From NCBI GenBank assembly GCA_021811315.1, contig JAJZPF010000002.1, positions 179,349 to 243,348 on the forward strand: a DNA stretch of 64,000 nucleotides, in the 5' to 3' direction. Shown here piece by piece: positions 8,516 to 16,764 of this stretch (positions within the stretch are counted from its first letter, which is position 1; every line of letters begins with the position of its first letter). A program made the position numbers and the translations under genes. The notes under the pieces are model-generated. The model was not told the DNA's origin, made no database searches, and saw only the letters and a program-made list of their open reading frames with translations. Source of the DNA: a bacterium (GTDB lineage Bacteria; Elusimicrobiota; Elusimicrobia; Elusimicrobiales; UBA9959).

Positions 8516-9892
8516 CTAACAGCCGGCTTTCCTGTAAAGCGAGGCCGCGGCTTTATTCGCGCGCTCCGCCAGCTTGAATTCATCAACATTCACCAGTCGG
8601 CCGTTCTTCACCACGACCTTGCCGTTAACGACGGTGTATTTTGTCCGGTGCGAGTTACCGCAGAAAAGAAGCGAAGCGAGCGGGTCCGACTTCGACCCGG
8701 CGAAATCCAGGCCGCTCACGTCGAAGATGGCGATATCCGCGGCTTTGCCCGGCTCGATGGAGCCGATATCGGCGCGGCCAAGCACGGAAGCCCCGCCTTG
8801 CGTCGCCAGCTTGAAAGCGTCGCGCGCGGGCATGGCTTCTACGCCCGCTTTTACGCGCTGCACCAGCATGGCCTGGCGGATCTCGCCGAGCATGTCCGAG
8901 GAATCGTTGGAAGCGGAACCGTCCACGGCCAGGCCGACAGGGACCTTATGCTTCAGGAACATCCTTATGGGCGCTATCCCGGAGCCCAGGCGCAGGTTGG
9001 AGCAGGGGCAATGGGCGACGCCGGTCCGCGTCTTCCCCATTTTTTTCGCCTCGGCTTCATTGATGTAAACGCAATGGGCGAACCAGGCATTGCCTTCGGA
9101 GACCCAGCCTACGGACTCCATATATTCCAGCGGGCGCATTTTGAAAAGTTTCTTGCAGAAAGCTTCTTCGTCTATAGTTTCCGCGAGATGGGTATGCATG
9201 CGCACGCCCCATTTCTTCGCCATTACGGCGGTGAGCTTGAGAAGCTCGGTCGTTACGGAAAAAGGCGAGCAGGGCGCAAGCGCCAACCGCGTCATCGCGA
9301 ACTTTTCCGCGTCGTGGAACTTATGGACCAGCCGTTCGCAGTCCCTCATGATAAAATCTTCGGTCTGCACCACGCTGTCCGGCGGCAGCCCGCCTTTGGA
9401 GCGCCCGCGGGACATCGAGCCGCGGGTGGCGTGGAAGCGCATCCCGAGCTCGCGCGCAGCCTCTATCTGGGTGTCTATGAAGAAGCCGCTGTCCTGCTTC
9501 GGGAAAAGATAAAGATGGTCGGAGCTGGTGGTGCAGCCGGTCAGCAGAAGCTCGCCGAGGCCCACCTGGGTGCTGGCGTAGATCGCCTCTGGATTTACGT
9601 GCTTCCAGATATCATAGAGGTAAATAAGCCAGTCGAAAAGCTTCGCGTCCTGGACTTTGGGGAGATTCCGCGTCAGCGTCTGGTAAAGGTGGTGATGGGT
9701 GTTGACGAAACCGGGAAGGACGACGCAGCCCTTGGCGTCAATGACCGTATCGGCTTTGACTTTCAGGTTTTTCCCGACCTTCTTTATCTCCGGCCCCTCG
9801 ATATAAACCTCGCCGCCTTTTATCTCGCGGCCTTTCCCGTCCATAGTGGCGAGCACCAGCGCGTTCTTTATCAAAAGGGTTTTTTGTTGCAT
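8516..9892 (-). CDS. Atz/Trz-type amidohydrolase, 8-oxoguanine deaminase-like
   Basis: 458 residues of the metal-dependent amidohydrolase superfamily. Metal ligands are visible: the HxH of FVNTHHHLYQT (about residue 66), His in RMHTHLAET, His in WFAHCVYI and Asp in LAVDGSASNDSSDML. The stretch TTSSDHLYLFP is typical of the 8-oxoguanine/hydroxyatrazine deaminase group. It probably deaminates an amino- or oxo-purine to feed the xanthine-dehydrogenase-type enzyme; the exact substrate is inferred from family and context. It is the first gene of the minus-strand operon, transcribed divergently from the PreT-PreA-like gene. Confidence 0.85.
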   Translation of the reverse strand: MQQKTLLIKNALVLATMDGKGREIKGGEVYIEGPEIKKVGKNLKVKADTVIDAKGCVVLPGFVNTHHHLYQTLTRNLPKVQDAKLFDWLIYLYDIWKHVNPEAIYASTQVGLGELLLTGCTTSSDHLYLFPKQDSGFFIDTQIEAARELGMRFHATRGSMSRGRSKGGLPPDSVVQTEDFIMRDCERLVHKFHDAEKFAMTRLALAPCSPFSVTTELLKLTAVMAKKWGVRMHTHLAETIDEEAFCKKLFKMRPLEYMESVGWVSEGNAWFAHCVYINEAEAKKMGKTRTGVAHCPCSNLRLGSGIAPIRMFLKHKVPVGLAVDGSASNDSSDMLGEIRQAMLVQRVKAGVEAMPARDAFKLATQGGASVLGRADIGSIEPGKAADIAIFDVSGLDFAGSKSDPLASLLFCGNSHRTKYTVVNGKVVVKNGRLVNVDEFKLAERANKAAASLYRKAGC

Positions 9893-9984
9893 TTAAGGGA
9901 GTCTCCCGAATTTTAGTTCTTCAATTATTATAGTAAAATTAAAATACGGGCCGTCCACACGCTTAAAGAGCCGTTTCTCGATCA
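9893..9984. promoter_or_regulatory. Divergent intergenic promoter region
   Basis: This 92-bp AT-rich gap separates the two divergent catabolic operons and must hold both promoters. The segment around 9927-9945 (tattatagtaaaatta) contains TATTAT and TATAGT hexamers usable as -10 boxes. No clear operator palindrome was seen. Confidence 0.45.
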
Positions 9985-12459
9985 ATGGCAATGGATAAAT
10001 ACATGAAAAACAAGATAACTTTCCTCACCGACGCGCAGCTTAAGACAGAGGCGGAGCGCTGCCTTTACTGCGAAGAGAAACCCTGCAAAACAGCCTGCCC
10101 GGCAGACTGCTCCCCGGCCGACTTCATCATGGCCGTGAGGCAGATGGAAAACTCCGATTTCAAAAGGTCAGCCGCCCTTATCATGGGGCACAACACTTTC
10201 GGCGGCGTCTGCGGCGCGGTCTGCCCCGACTGGTTCTGCGTGAAGGCCTGCTCCCGCAAGCTCTTCGACAAACCGATAGAAATACCCGCCGTGCAGGCCG
10301 CCGTGGTGCAGAAGGCGAAAGAACTGGGCGTGATGCCGCGGTTCAAAAAAGCGAAGTTCAACGGGAAGAAAGTCGCCGTCGTCGGAGCCGGCCCGGCGGG
10401 CTTCGCCGCGGCGGGAACGCTCGCCCAGCTCGGCTACAAGATCGATATTTTCGAAAAAGATAAAAAGGCCGGCGGCGCCTGCAACCTGATCCCGGACGCG
10501 CGCTTCCCGAAGGAAGTTCTGCGCACGGAGATAGAATTCGTAAAGACCCTCGGGGACATCTCCATAAAAACCGGCTCGGCGATAAAAGACCCCGCTTCGC
10601 TGCTGAAAAAGTACGACGCGGTCATCGTCACGGCCGGAGTGGAAAAGCAGCTCAAGCTCGGCATAGAGAACGAGGCCCTGGGCGTGGAAGGCCTGGAATA
10701 TTTGCGCAATTTTAAAAAGTATAAAGTGAAAGGGAAGAACGTGGCCGTGATAGGCGGCGGCGCGGTGGCCGCCGACTGCGCGATGAAAGCGCTGGAGCTC
10801 GGCGCGGCCAAGGCCGAGATCTTCACCCGGAAGAATATAGGCGACATACAGCTGCCCGAGCACGAACTGCGCGATATCCTGAAAGCGGGCATTAATATCA
10901 ACGCTAAGAGCCGCATCACCGCCATCCTTAAAGGCGGGAAAGGAATAAAGATAGTGCGCCTCGACGATAAAGCGAAAGACATTGCCGGGACGGAGCAGGT
11001 CCGCACCGACCTGGCTTTTGTAGTGCTGGCGATCAAGAACCTGCCGGTTTTCGAGGATAAAAAGCAGAAAGGCGTTTTCCTGGCCGGCGACTGCAGGAAC
11101 GGCGCGGCCACCGTAGTGGAAGGCGCGGCCTCCGGCAAGAACGCCGCTATGGAAGCCCACGCTTTCATCCAGGGCAAAAAGGCCCCGGTCATCCCTAATA
11201 ATCTTAAGAGCACCGTTCTGCTGGCCGGGCGGGACATGCTCCCTGTTTCCCTTGAGACCGACTTCTTCGGCCGCAAGCTCAGCTCCCCGTTCATCATCTC
11301 CGCCTCCCCCCACTCCGACGGCTACGACCAGGTGAAGCGCGCTTACGAAGCGGGCTGGCCCGGCGTGGTCATGAAGACCGCTTTCGACGGACTTCATATC
11401 CATATCCCTTCGGAATACATGGTGACTTTCACCGAGAACACTTACGGCAACTCCGACAATGTCTCCGGCCATCCTCTCGACCGCGTCTGCGAAGAAGTGT
11501 CGCGGCTGGTTAAGGAATACCCGGACCGCCTTACCGCCGCCTCCACCGGCGGGCCTGTGACCGGCGACGACGAGGCCGACAAAAAGGTCTGGCAGGCCAA
11601 TACGCTTAAACTGGAAAAAGCCGGCGCTATGGCCGTGGAATATTCTCTCTCCTGCCCGCAGGGCGGAGACGGGACCAAAGGCGATATAGTCTCCCAGGAC
11701 CCGGAACTGGCCGCGAAGATCATAGACTGGGTCATGGAAGTTTCCAACCCCGAAATCCCAAAACTTTTCAAGCTGACCGGCGCGGTAACCGCTATCTGGC
11801 AGGTAGTCAACGCTATAAAGCAGGTTTACGCGAAATACCCGCATAAGAAAGCCGGCATAACCCTGGCCAACTCCTTCCCGGCTCTCTCTTTCCGCAAGCG
11901 CCTGTCGGGCAAAGGGCGCTGGGACGAGGGTATGGTGGTCGGCATGAGCGGCGAAGGCGTGGCCCCCATAAGCAATCTCACCATCGCCAAAGCCGTTAAC
12001 CTGGGCGTGCCGATCTCCGGCAATGGCGGCCCGATGGATTATAAAGCCGCGGCGAATTTCCTGGCGCTGGGCGCGAAGTCAGTGCAGTTCTGCACCGTGG
12101 TAATGAAGTACGGCTTCGGCGTAATAGACGAGCTTAACTGGGGCCTCAGCCACATGCTGGAGGAAAAAGGCTTCAAATCGGTGGGCGAGTTCATAGGCTG
12201 CGCGCTGCCGGGCCCGATAACCAACTTCCCCGACCTTACCCCGGTGAAAAATATTCCCGGCGTCGACGCCGAACTCTGCCGGCATTGCGGGAACTGCGAG
12301 CGCTGCGGCTACCTGGCCGTTAAGCTGGACGGGAAAAAGATCCCAAAGTTCGACGCTTCGAAGTGCATAGGCTGCTCCCTTTGCGTCAAGAAATGCTTCC
12401 CTGGAGCGCTGAAGATGCGGAAACGCACCGCCGCCGAACTAAAAGTTTGCCCGGAATGA
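9985..12459 (+). CDS. Dihydropyrimidine-dehydrogenase-like oxidoreductase (PreT-PreA fusion)
   Basis: 824 residues in the order of eukaryotic DPD. Residues 1-110 hold N-terminal cysteine clusters (C26, C29, C34, C38, C42 and GGVCGAVCPDWFCVKAC). Residues about 125-400 are GltD/PreT-like with FAD (VAVVGAGPAGFAAAGTL) and NAD(P) (NVAVIGGGAVAADCAMK) sites. Residues about 415-740 are a PreA-like FMN barrel, and the C-terminus has two ferredoxin clusters (CRHCGNCERC, CIGCSLCVKKC). It should transfer electrons between NAD(P)H and a pyrimidine or related ring. The active loop reads SCPQGGDGTKGDIVSQ and lacks the cysteine used by mammalian DPD, so the substrate is open. The first ATG is uncertain (9985, 9991 or 10003). 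Confidence 0.85.
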   Translation: MAMDKYMKNKITFLTDAQLKTEAERCLYCEEKPCKTACPADCSPADFIMAVRQMENSDFKRSAALIMGHNTFGGVCGAVCPDWFCVKACSRKLFDKPIEIPAVQAAVVQKAKELGVMPRFKKAKFNGKKVAVVGAGPAGFAAAGTLAQLGYKIDIFEKDKKAGGACNLIPDARFPKEVLRTEIEFVKTLGDISIKTGSAIKDPASLLKKYDAVIVTAGVEKQLKLGIENEALGVEGLEYLRNFKKYKVKGKNVAVIGGGAVAADCAMKALELGAAKAEIFTRKNIGDIQLPEHELRDILKAGININAKSRITAILKGGKGIKIVRLDDKAKDIAGTEQVRTDLAFVVLAIKNLPVFEDKKQKGVFLAGDCRNGAATVVEGAASGKNAAMEAHAFIQGKKAPVIPNNLKSTVLLAGRDMLPVSLETDFFGRKLSSPFIISASPHSDGYDQVKRAYEAGWPGVVMKTAFDGLHIHIPSEYMVTFTENTYGNSDNVSGHPLDRVCEEVSRLVKEYPDRLTAASTGGPVTGDDEADKKVWQANTLKLEKAGAMAVEYSLSCPQGGDGTKGDIVSQDPELAAKIIDWVMEVSNPEIPKLFKLTGAVTAIWQVVNAIKQVYAKYPHKKAGITLANSFPALSFRKRLSGKGRWDEGMVVGMSGEGVAPISNLTIAKAVNLGVPISGNGGPMDYKAAANFLALGAKSVQFCTVVMKYGFGVIDELNWGLSHMLEEKGFKSVGEFIGCALPGPITNFPDLTPVKNIPGVDAELCRHCGNCERCGYLAVKLDGKKIPKFDASKCIGCSLCVKKCFPGALKMRKRTAAELKVCPE

Positions 12460-12461
12460 TC

Positions 12462-13787
12462 ATGAAAAAAACGATACTTATTAAAAACGGAACCATCGCC
12501 ACGCTTGGCGAAAAGAACAAGGTCCTGACCGGCCACGCCCTGCTGATAGAAGACGGGCTGATCAAAAAGATAGCCCCGCAGAAGAACTTCAAGGGCAAGT
12601 ACTCCAAAGTGATTGACGCTTCCGGCAAGCTGGTCATGCCCGGCTTCATAAACGCCCACATGCATTTTTACAGCACCTTCGCCCGAGGCCTGGGCAAGGC
12701 GGCGCCGTCCAGGAACTTCGTCGAGATCCTGAACAATCTCTGGTGGAAGCTGGACAAGCAGCTGACTAACGCCGATTCCTATTACAGCGCGGTGATACCG
12801 CTTATAAACGCCGTCCGCAAAGGGACCACCACGATCATCGACCACCATGCCAGCCCTTTCGCCATCACCGGCTCGCTGGCCGCGGTCGAGAAAGCCGTGC
12901 GGGAAACCGGCCTCCGCGCCTCCCTCTGCTACGAGGTCTCCGACCGCGACGGCAAGGAAAAAGCGAAACAAGGCATAGAGGAGAACGCGGCCTTCATAGC
13001 CGCCGCCCAGGAAAAGGACGACAATACAATATCCGGCCTGTTCGGCCTGCACGCCTCCTTCACGATCTCTGACGAGACCCTCGAAGAGGCGGCCTACCGC
13101 GGCCACAAGCTCGGCGCCGGTTTCCACATCCACACCGCGGAGTCCCAGGCGGACCAGCTCCAGTGCGAATCCCACCATAAGCTGCGCGTGGTGGAGCGCC
13201 TCCGCGACTTCGGCATCCTCGGCCGCAGGTCCATAGCGGCGCACTGCGTGCATGTGAACGAGGCAGAGATGGAAGCGCTTAAGGATACCGGGACCGCGGT
13301 AGTGCACAATCCCCAATCCAACGCAAATAACGCCGTCGGTATCGCCGACATCACCGCAATGGCCGCAAAAGGGATACTGGTAGGGCTCGGCACCGACGCG
13401 ATGACCGTGAACATGATGGAGGAGGTGCGCGCGGCTCTCTGGCTGCAGCATTTGAAGCGGGACCCGTCGCAGGGCTTCATGGAAACGGCAAATGCGCTGC
13501 TTGTAAACAACGCAAAAATAGCCAACCGCTCCTTCAAAAACCTGGGCGAACTCAGGGAAGGCTTCGCCGCCGACCTCGCGATAATAGATTATCTCCCCCC
13601 CACGCCGATGGACGCCTCCAACTTCGCCGGGCACCTTATCTTCGGCATCAGCCAGAGCGCGGTGGACACCACCATCGCCGCCGGCCGGGTGCTGATGGAA
13701 GGCAAGAAGCTTAAGCTGGATATCGACGAGGAGGAAGTCTCCGCCAAGTCGTCGGAACTTGCGGCGAAGCTCTGGAAAAAGTTCTAG
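12462..13787 (+). CDS. ssnA: SsnA-type aminohydrolase
   Basis: 441 residues from the ATG at 12462, the length of E. coli SsnA; longer in-frame extension upstream overlaps the previous gene and is not family-like. An alternative ATG at 12456 overlaps the stop of the PreT-PreA gene (ATGA). Amidohydrolase metal ligands: NAHMHFYST, GFHIHTAES, IAAHCVHVNE and LGTDAMTVNMM. FVEILNNLWWKLDKQL and TTIIDHHASPFAITGSL are close to SsnA. SsnA belongs to the purine-catabolic gene set of gut bacteria together with molybdenum hydroxylases and YgfK/PreA-like proteins; its individual reaction is not firmly known. Transcribed with the upstream gene. A decayed copy lies at 24147-24726. Confidence 0.9.
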   Translation: MKKTILIKNGTIATLGEKNKVLTGHALLIEDGLIKKIAPQKNFKGKYSKVIDASGKLVMPGFINAHMHFYSTFARGLGKAAPSRNFVEILNNLWWKLDKQLTNADSYYSAVIPLINAVRKGTTTIIDHHASPFAITGSLAAVEKAVRETGLRASLCYEVSDRDGKEKAKQGIEENAAFIAAAQEKDDNTISGLFGLHASFTISDETLEEAAYRGHKLGAGFHIHTAESQADQLQCESHHKLRVVERLRDFGILGRRSIAAHCVHVNEAEMEALKDTGTAVVHNPQSNANNAVGIADITAMAAKGILVGLGTDAMTVNMMEEVRAALWLQHLKRDPSQGFMETANALLVNNAKIANRSFKNLGELREGFAADLAIIDYLPPTPMDASNFAGHLIFGISQSAVDTTIAAGRVLMEGKKLKLDIDEEEVSAKSSELAAKLWKKF

Positions 13788-13907
13788 CCCCGCTCCGTTA
13801 TTATTTCCGTTCTTCGCGAAGGAAAGTTAGTTATAAAAAGAGCGGTTTGTCGCAGCCCGCAGCCGTGGTCCCGCGAACAGCAGGAACAAGGCCCAGCATT
13901 AACATCG

Positions 13908-14410
13908 TCAGAAACTCCGCGATTCGGCGATCTTACTGATAGCCCCTGCCCTGGACAGATCTTCCGGGATAGTCCGCACACGGACACGAGTGAGTTGGAT
14001 CACCTTAACCGTGCCCCGCCAGCCCGGCTCATTCTTTTTTTTCACGATCTTGTCCCGCCCCTCATAAGGCCACACTATAAGAGTAACCTTAGTCCCGGGT
14101 TCCCCCATAAGTACGCGCGCCGCCTGCTCAGGAGTAAATTTGTCAGGCCGAAATATCATCCCTTTCTTTCTGAAATATTCCGGCTTTTTAGGATCCACGC
14201 TGAATATCTGGTCCCCGGGCCGTATCCCGGCCTTATCGGCAGGGCCATCTTTGATTATGCTATCAACAACAAGTATCCCCTCTTTGCTGAACCAGGCGTC
14301 CAGCCCTATCCCTCCCGAGGTCCGGGTATCCCCACGTGTTGCGGACGCGACCTGTGCCGGCCATATTGCCTTAGCGGCTAGAGCTTTCTGCTCCGCATCC
14401 GCCGCTTTTT
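13908..14410 (-). pseudogene. Truncated duplicate of the PDZ-domain 3' end of the O-antigen-ligase-like gene
   Basis: The segment 13912-14410 is nearly identical to 16768-17267 (offset about 2857), with only a few mismatches near 14364-14379. It encodes the last ~165 residues of the 770-residue protein, including the PDZ module (ADKAGIRPGDQIFSVDPKK) and the terminal AESRSF, but has no start region and breaks off abruptly at 14410 against a transposase relic. The stop codon here is TGA instead of TAA. It is a direct-repeat duplication, not an independent gene. Confidence 0.9.
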
Positions 14411-14411
14411 T

Positions 14412-14640
14412 GAGTGTCGACTATTCCCGCGAGATCGTGGGAGGGGAGATGGCCCCGCTGAGACAGCGTCTGCGCGACGAGTGTTTGAACGTAAATGTGT
14501 TCACGACATTAGAGAGGGCTTCTAGTTTGTTTGAGGCCTGGCGGCAGGACTACAATAATTTTCGACCACACATCTACCGACGGGATGCCGCCGGCCAAGT
14601 ATGCGGCGAAGCAGAAATAGGGTTTAAGATAGAGAAAATT
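14412..14640 (+). pseudogene. IS3-family transposase (OrfB) C-terminal remnant
   Basis: The plus strand encodes a fragment starting about 14440 with LRQRLRDECLNVNVF, LERASSLFEAWRQDYNNFRPH, the tail of an IS3-type DDE integrase domain. After RPH the expected proline-containing end (GMPPAKYAAKQK, stop at 14618-14620) is in another frame, so there is a frameshift. The N-terminal DD part is absent. The relic abuts the breakpoint of the 0.5-kb duplication, suggesting the insertion element took part in that rearrangement. No terminal inverted repeats were recognised. Confidence 0.8.
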
Positions 14641-14700
14641 CCGAGCCAATTAATGGTCTAGTATTTGGGGGAAGGGCAATCCTTAGCGTAAGACCGGCTA

Positions 14701-15975
14701 TCAAGGCTGGACGAGATTCTTTATTTCTTCCGGCAGTCTCATAACGCCGGTACCGAAGCTTTCCTGCTTGTCCCGCATAAGCTTGCCCCTGTTAAAAACG
14801 TTCTTTCCGCCGACGCCGGTGACCAGATTAAAGGTCAGCGCCCGATTCTCGAACCTGGAACCCTTCGGAAGAGTGATAAGGTATTTATTTTCGTCCAAGA
14901 TAGATATAGTGGCTCTTGAATCGCGGAACATTCCCAGAACAGAGCCTCTTAACGCCGAGCCTAAGGCGACTGTCCCAAGGTGCGGCTTGTACTCAATAAT
15001 GTCGGTGGGGAGGGAAAAGTCCGCTATGAAGCTGAAATCCTGGTTCAATTCGTATGAATATTCTGTTCCCACGGCGGTTATGACTATGCCCACAATTTTA
15101 TTGGTGGCCGAATCGAAAGCGGCGCCGCCCGAGTTGCCGCCGAAAACGTCTATGTTCGTCTGAAAAACGGTCTTCTCGACCACGTAGACCTGGGCCTGGT
15201 CCGGGTCGTTTATCTTTACCGCCAGCCCCAGCGGATACCCTATGGTAAAGACCTTCTGGCCGATCTTAGGCACTTGCACTTTTTCAAGCGTAAGAGGCTG
15301 CCTGTCGGAGGCGTCCCTGTCCATGGAGACCAGGGCGAAATCCCTGCGGGTGTCCCCCTGACCATCAAGAGCGCGGGTCTCCACTTTTTTTATGGAATAC
15401 ACGGCGTCGGCCGGGAAATCCAGCGCGGGAGAGCCTTCCTTATCGTATTTCCAACCGAAGACCATGAAAAAGTTCTCGAAGTAATTGGAGACCTTCGGAT
15501 CAGGGGAGACGCAGTGCCCAGCTGTCATGACCAGCCCTTTGCCCAAGTAAGAGCCGGAGCAGGAGGAGAGCCCGCTCTGCGAAGAAAAATCCTCGCTTTC
15601 GTCGAGGTAACTCGCTTGGGAGAGTTTAACGGTGTTTTTTATTTTATAGACCTTTCCCACGGGGTCGAAATAGAGGCTGCTTTTATACACGAAGGCAACT
15701 GTGGAGTCGGCAATTCTTTTCAACTGGGCCGGAACCTGGTAGTATTCGTGCATCGAGTTCTCGCCGTAGATGGATTTGCTTTCATCCCTCCCCGGCCGCG
15801 CGGGGGCGGGAACCTCCGGCGTGGCGGTCGCGGCGCCCGAGCCGGACAGGTCACTATAAGCGCCGGCCGAAACGGCGTCGCGCAGATCGGAAGGAATCTG
15901 TCCCTTGTCAGGCGCGAAAACGAGATATGACGGGATAAGCACCGCCAGCAGTACAGCTATAGATTTAAGTTTCAT
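14701..15975 (-). CDS. Secreted trypsin-like serine protease with IPSDLRDAV leader motif
   Basis: 424 residues. A signal peptide (about 1-21) is followed by DKGQIPSDLRDAVSAGA, a divergent form of the leader motif shared with the 32-47 kb array, and a Pro/Ala-rich linker. Residues about 125-340 form a chymotrypsin-fold protease: catalytic His in LVMTAGHCV, Asp in RRDFALVSMD, Ser in FGGNSGGAAF. Expected to act in the periplasm or outside the cell, perhaps processing envelope or secreted proteins; substrate unknown. The C-terminal ~80 residues are not recognised. It sits apart from the array and may be an early-diverged member. Confidence 0.85.
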   Translation of the reverse strand: MKLKSIAVLLAVLIPSYLVFAPDKGQIPSDLRDAVSAGAYSDLSGSGAATATPEVPAPARPGRDESKSIYGENSMHEYYQVPAQLKRIADSTVAFVYKSSLYFDPVGKVYKIKNTVKLSQASYLDESEDFSSQSGLSSCSGSYLGKGLVMTAGHCVSPDPKVSNYFENFFMVFGWKYDKEGSPALDFPADAVYSIKKVETRALDGQGDTRRDFALVSMDRDASDRQPLTLEKVQVPKIGQKVFTIGYPLGLAVKINDPDQAQVYVVEKTVFQTNIDVFGGNSGGAAFDSATNKIVGIVITAVGTEYSYELNQDFSFIADFSLPTDIIEYKPHLGTVALGSALRGSVLGMFRDSRATISILDENKYLITLPKGSRFENRALTFNLVTGVGGKNVFNRGKLMRDKQESFGTGVMRLPEEIKNLVQP

Positions 15976-16282
15976 AATGTTCCTATTTTGGAAACTTCCG
16001 ACAATTATTTTACAACACGCGAAGCAAAAGCGTGTACTATATTATAACCCGCCGGCCTTGCCCCCGTCAGGGCACTCCGGGCCCGCCAGCCATAGGACTA
16101 AAGACCCAAAACTGTCCCAAGAAACTTTCTTAAGCGAAGGGCAGGAAGGGTTGCAAGTCCCCATCACGTATCCTATAATTCAGCATGTTTTGGTTCAAAT
16201 TTAATGTGTCCAGCAGCGATAAACGCTCCATTAAACCAGCTTTTATCACCCCACACCCAAACCGTCCGCGGCCCAAAGCCAG
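15976..16282 (-). promoter_or_regulatory. Upstream region of the trypsin-like protease gene
   Basis: A 307-bp gap with no credible ORF. On the minus strand a TATAATATAG sequence (forward 16033-16045) makes a good -10 box for the protease gene. A hairpin-capable repeat, cgcgaagcaaaagcgtg, lies at 16018-16034. No copy of the GGTAAA direct-repeat element found upstream of related genes was recognised here. Confidence 0.4.
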
Positions 16283-16735
16283 TCAGGGATAGTCTATAAA
16301 ACTTACTTCAAGGCGCACACTGCGGACGGTCCCATAATCGAGAGCTGTTATGCTTTTAATCGTCACCAGGGTATCCGTGCAGGTTTGATGCATTGACCCG
16401 CCGGGATTAAGCATTCCGTGCGGATTCTCTATATATACGGACTTTCCCTCTTTGCCCTGGTAAAGTGTTTCCCACGGGCTTATTCTCCTGAGGCACCATA
16501 CGGCGGGCTTGCCTACGGTCTTTGCTGGAGCCGTCAGGAAAACAGTTTCGTATGTTAGCCCGAGTTCTTTTGCTTGTGCTATCAGCGGGGCGTTCCGCGC
16601 CTTTATGCCCTTGCGGGCCGCTAAAGCCGGCAGAAGCGTCTGCGCCCACATTGCCGTTGCAAGAAAAAGTACGCCCGCGAAAATGGTCGCGCCCACCATG
16701 GTGGCGATATTTTTTAGATTTACGCGCTGAACCAT
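16283..16735 (-). CDS. Hypothetical single-pass membrane or exported protein
   Basis: 150 residues with a hydrophobic N-terminal segment (about 12-32, MVGATIFAGVLFLATAMWA) that is either a signal anchor or an uncleaved signal. The rest is soluble and contains two cysteines (AVWCLRRISPWETLY and HQTCTDTLV) that could pair in the periplasm. No family recognised. It lies 29 nt downstream of the O-antigen-ligase-like gene on the same strand and may be co-transcribed with it and the sigma/anti-sigma pair. Confidence 0.6.
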   Translation of the reverse strand: MVQRVNLKNIATMVGATIFAGVLFLATAMWAQTLLPALAARKGIKARNAPLIAQAKELGLTYETVFLTAPAKTVGKPAVWCLRRISPWETLYQGKEGKSVYIENPHGMLNPGGSMHQTCTDTLVTIKSITALDYGTVRSVRLEVSFIDYP

Positions 16736-16764
16736 TCCTATGTTATTCCGTCCTCCGCCCGTTA

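Noticed and set aside
4258..13634. Other long antisense frames (4258-5787 plus, 7622-9916 plus, 10168-11844 minus, 12309-13634 minus) and, further right, 53132-54793 plus
   Set aside because: All lie opposite well-supported genes; long antisense frames are expected at this GC content.
14140..14661. Complete 173-residue protein
   Set aside because: Its first half is antisense to the duplicated PDZ region; only the second half is a transposase remnant, with a frameshift.
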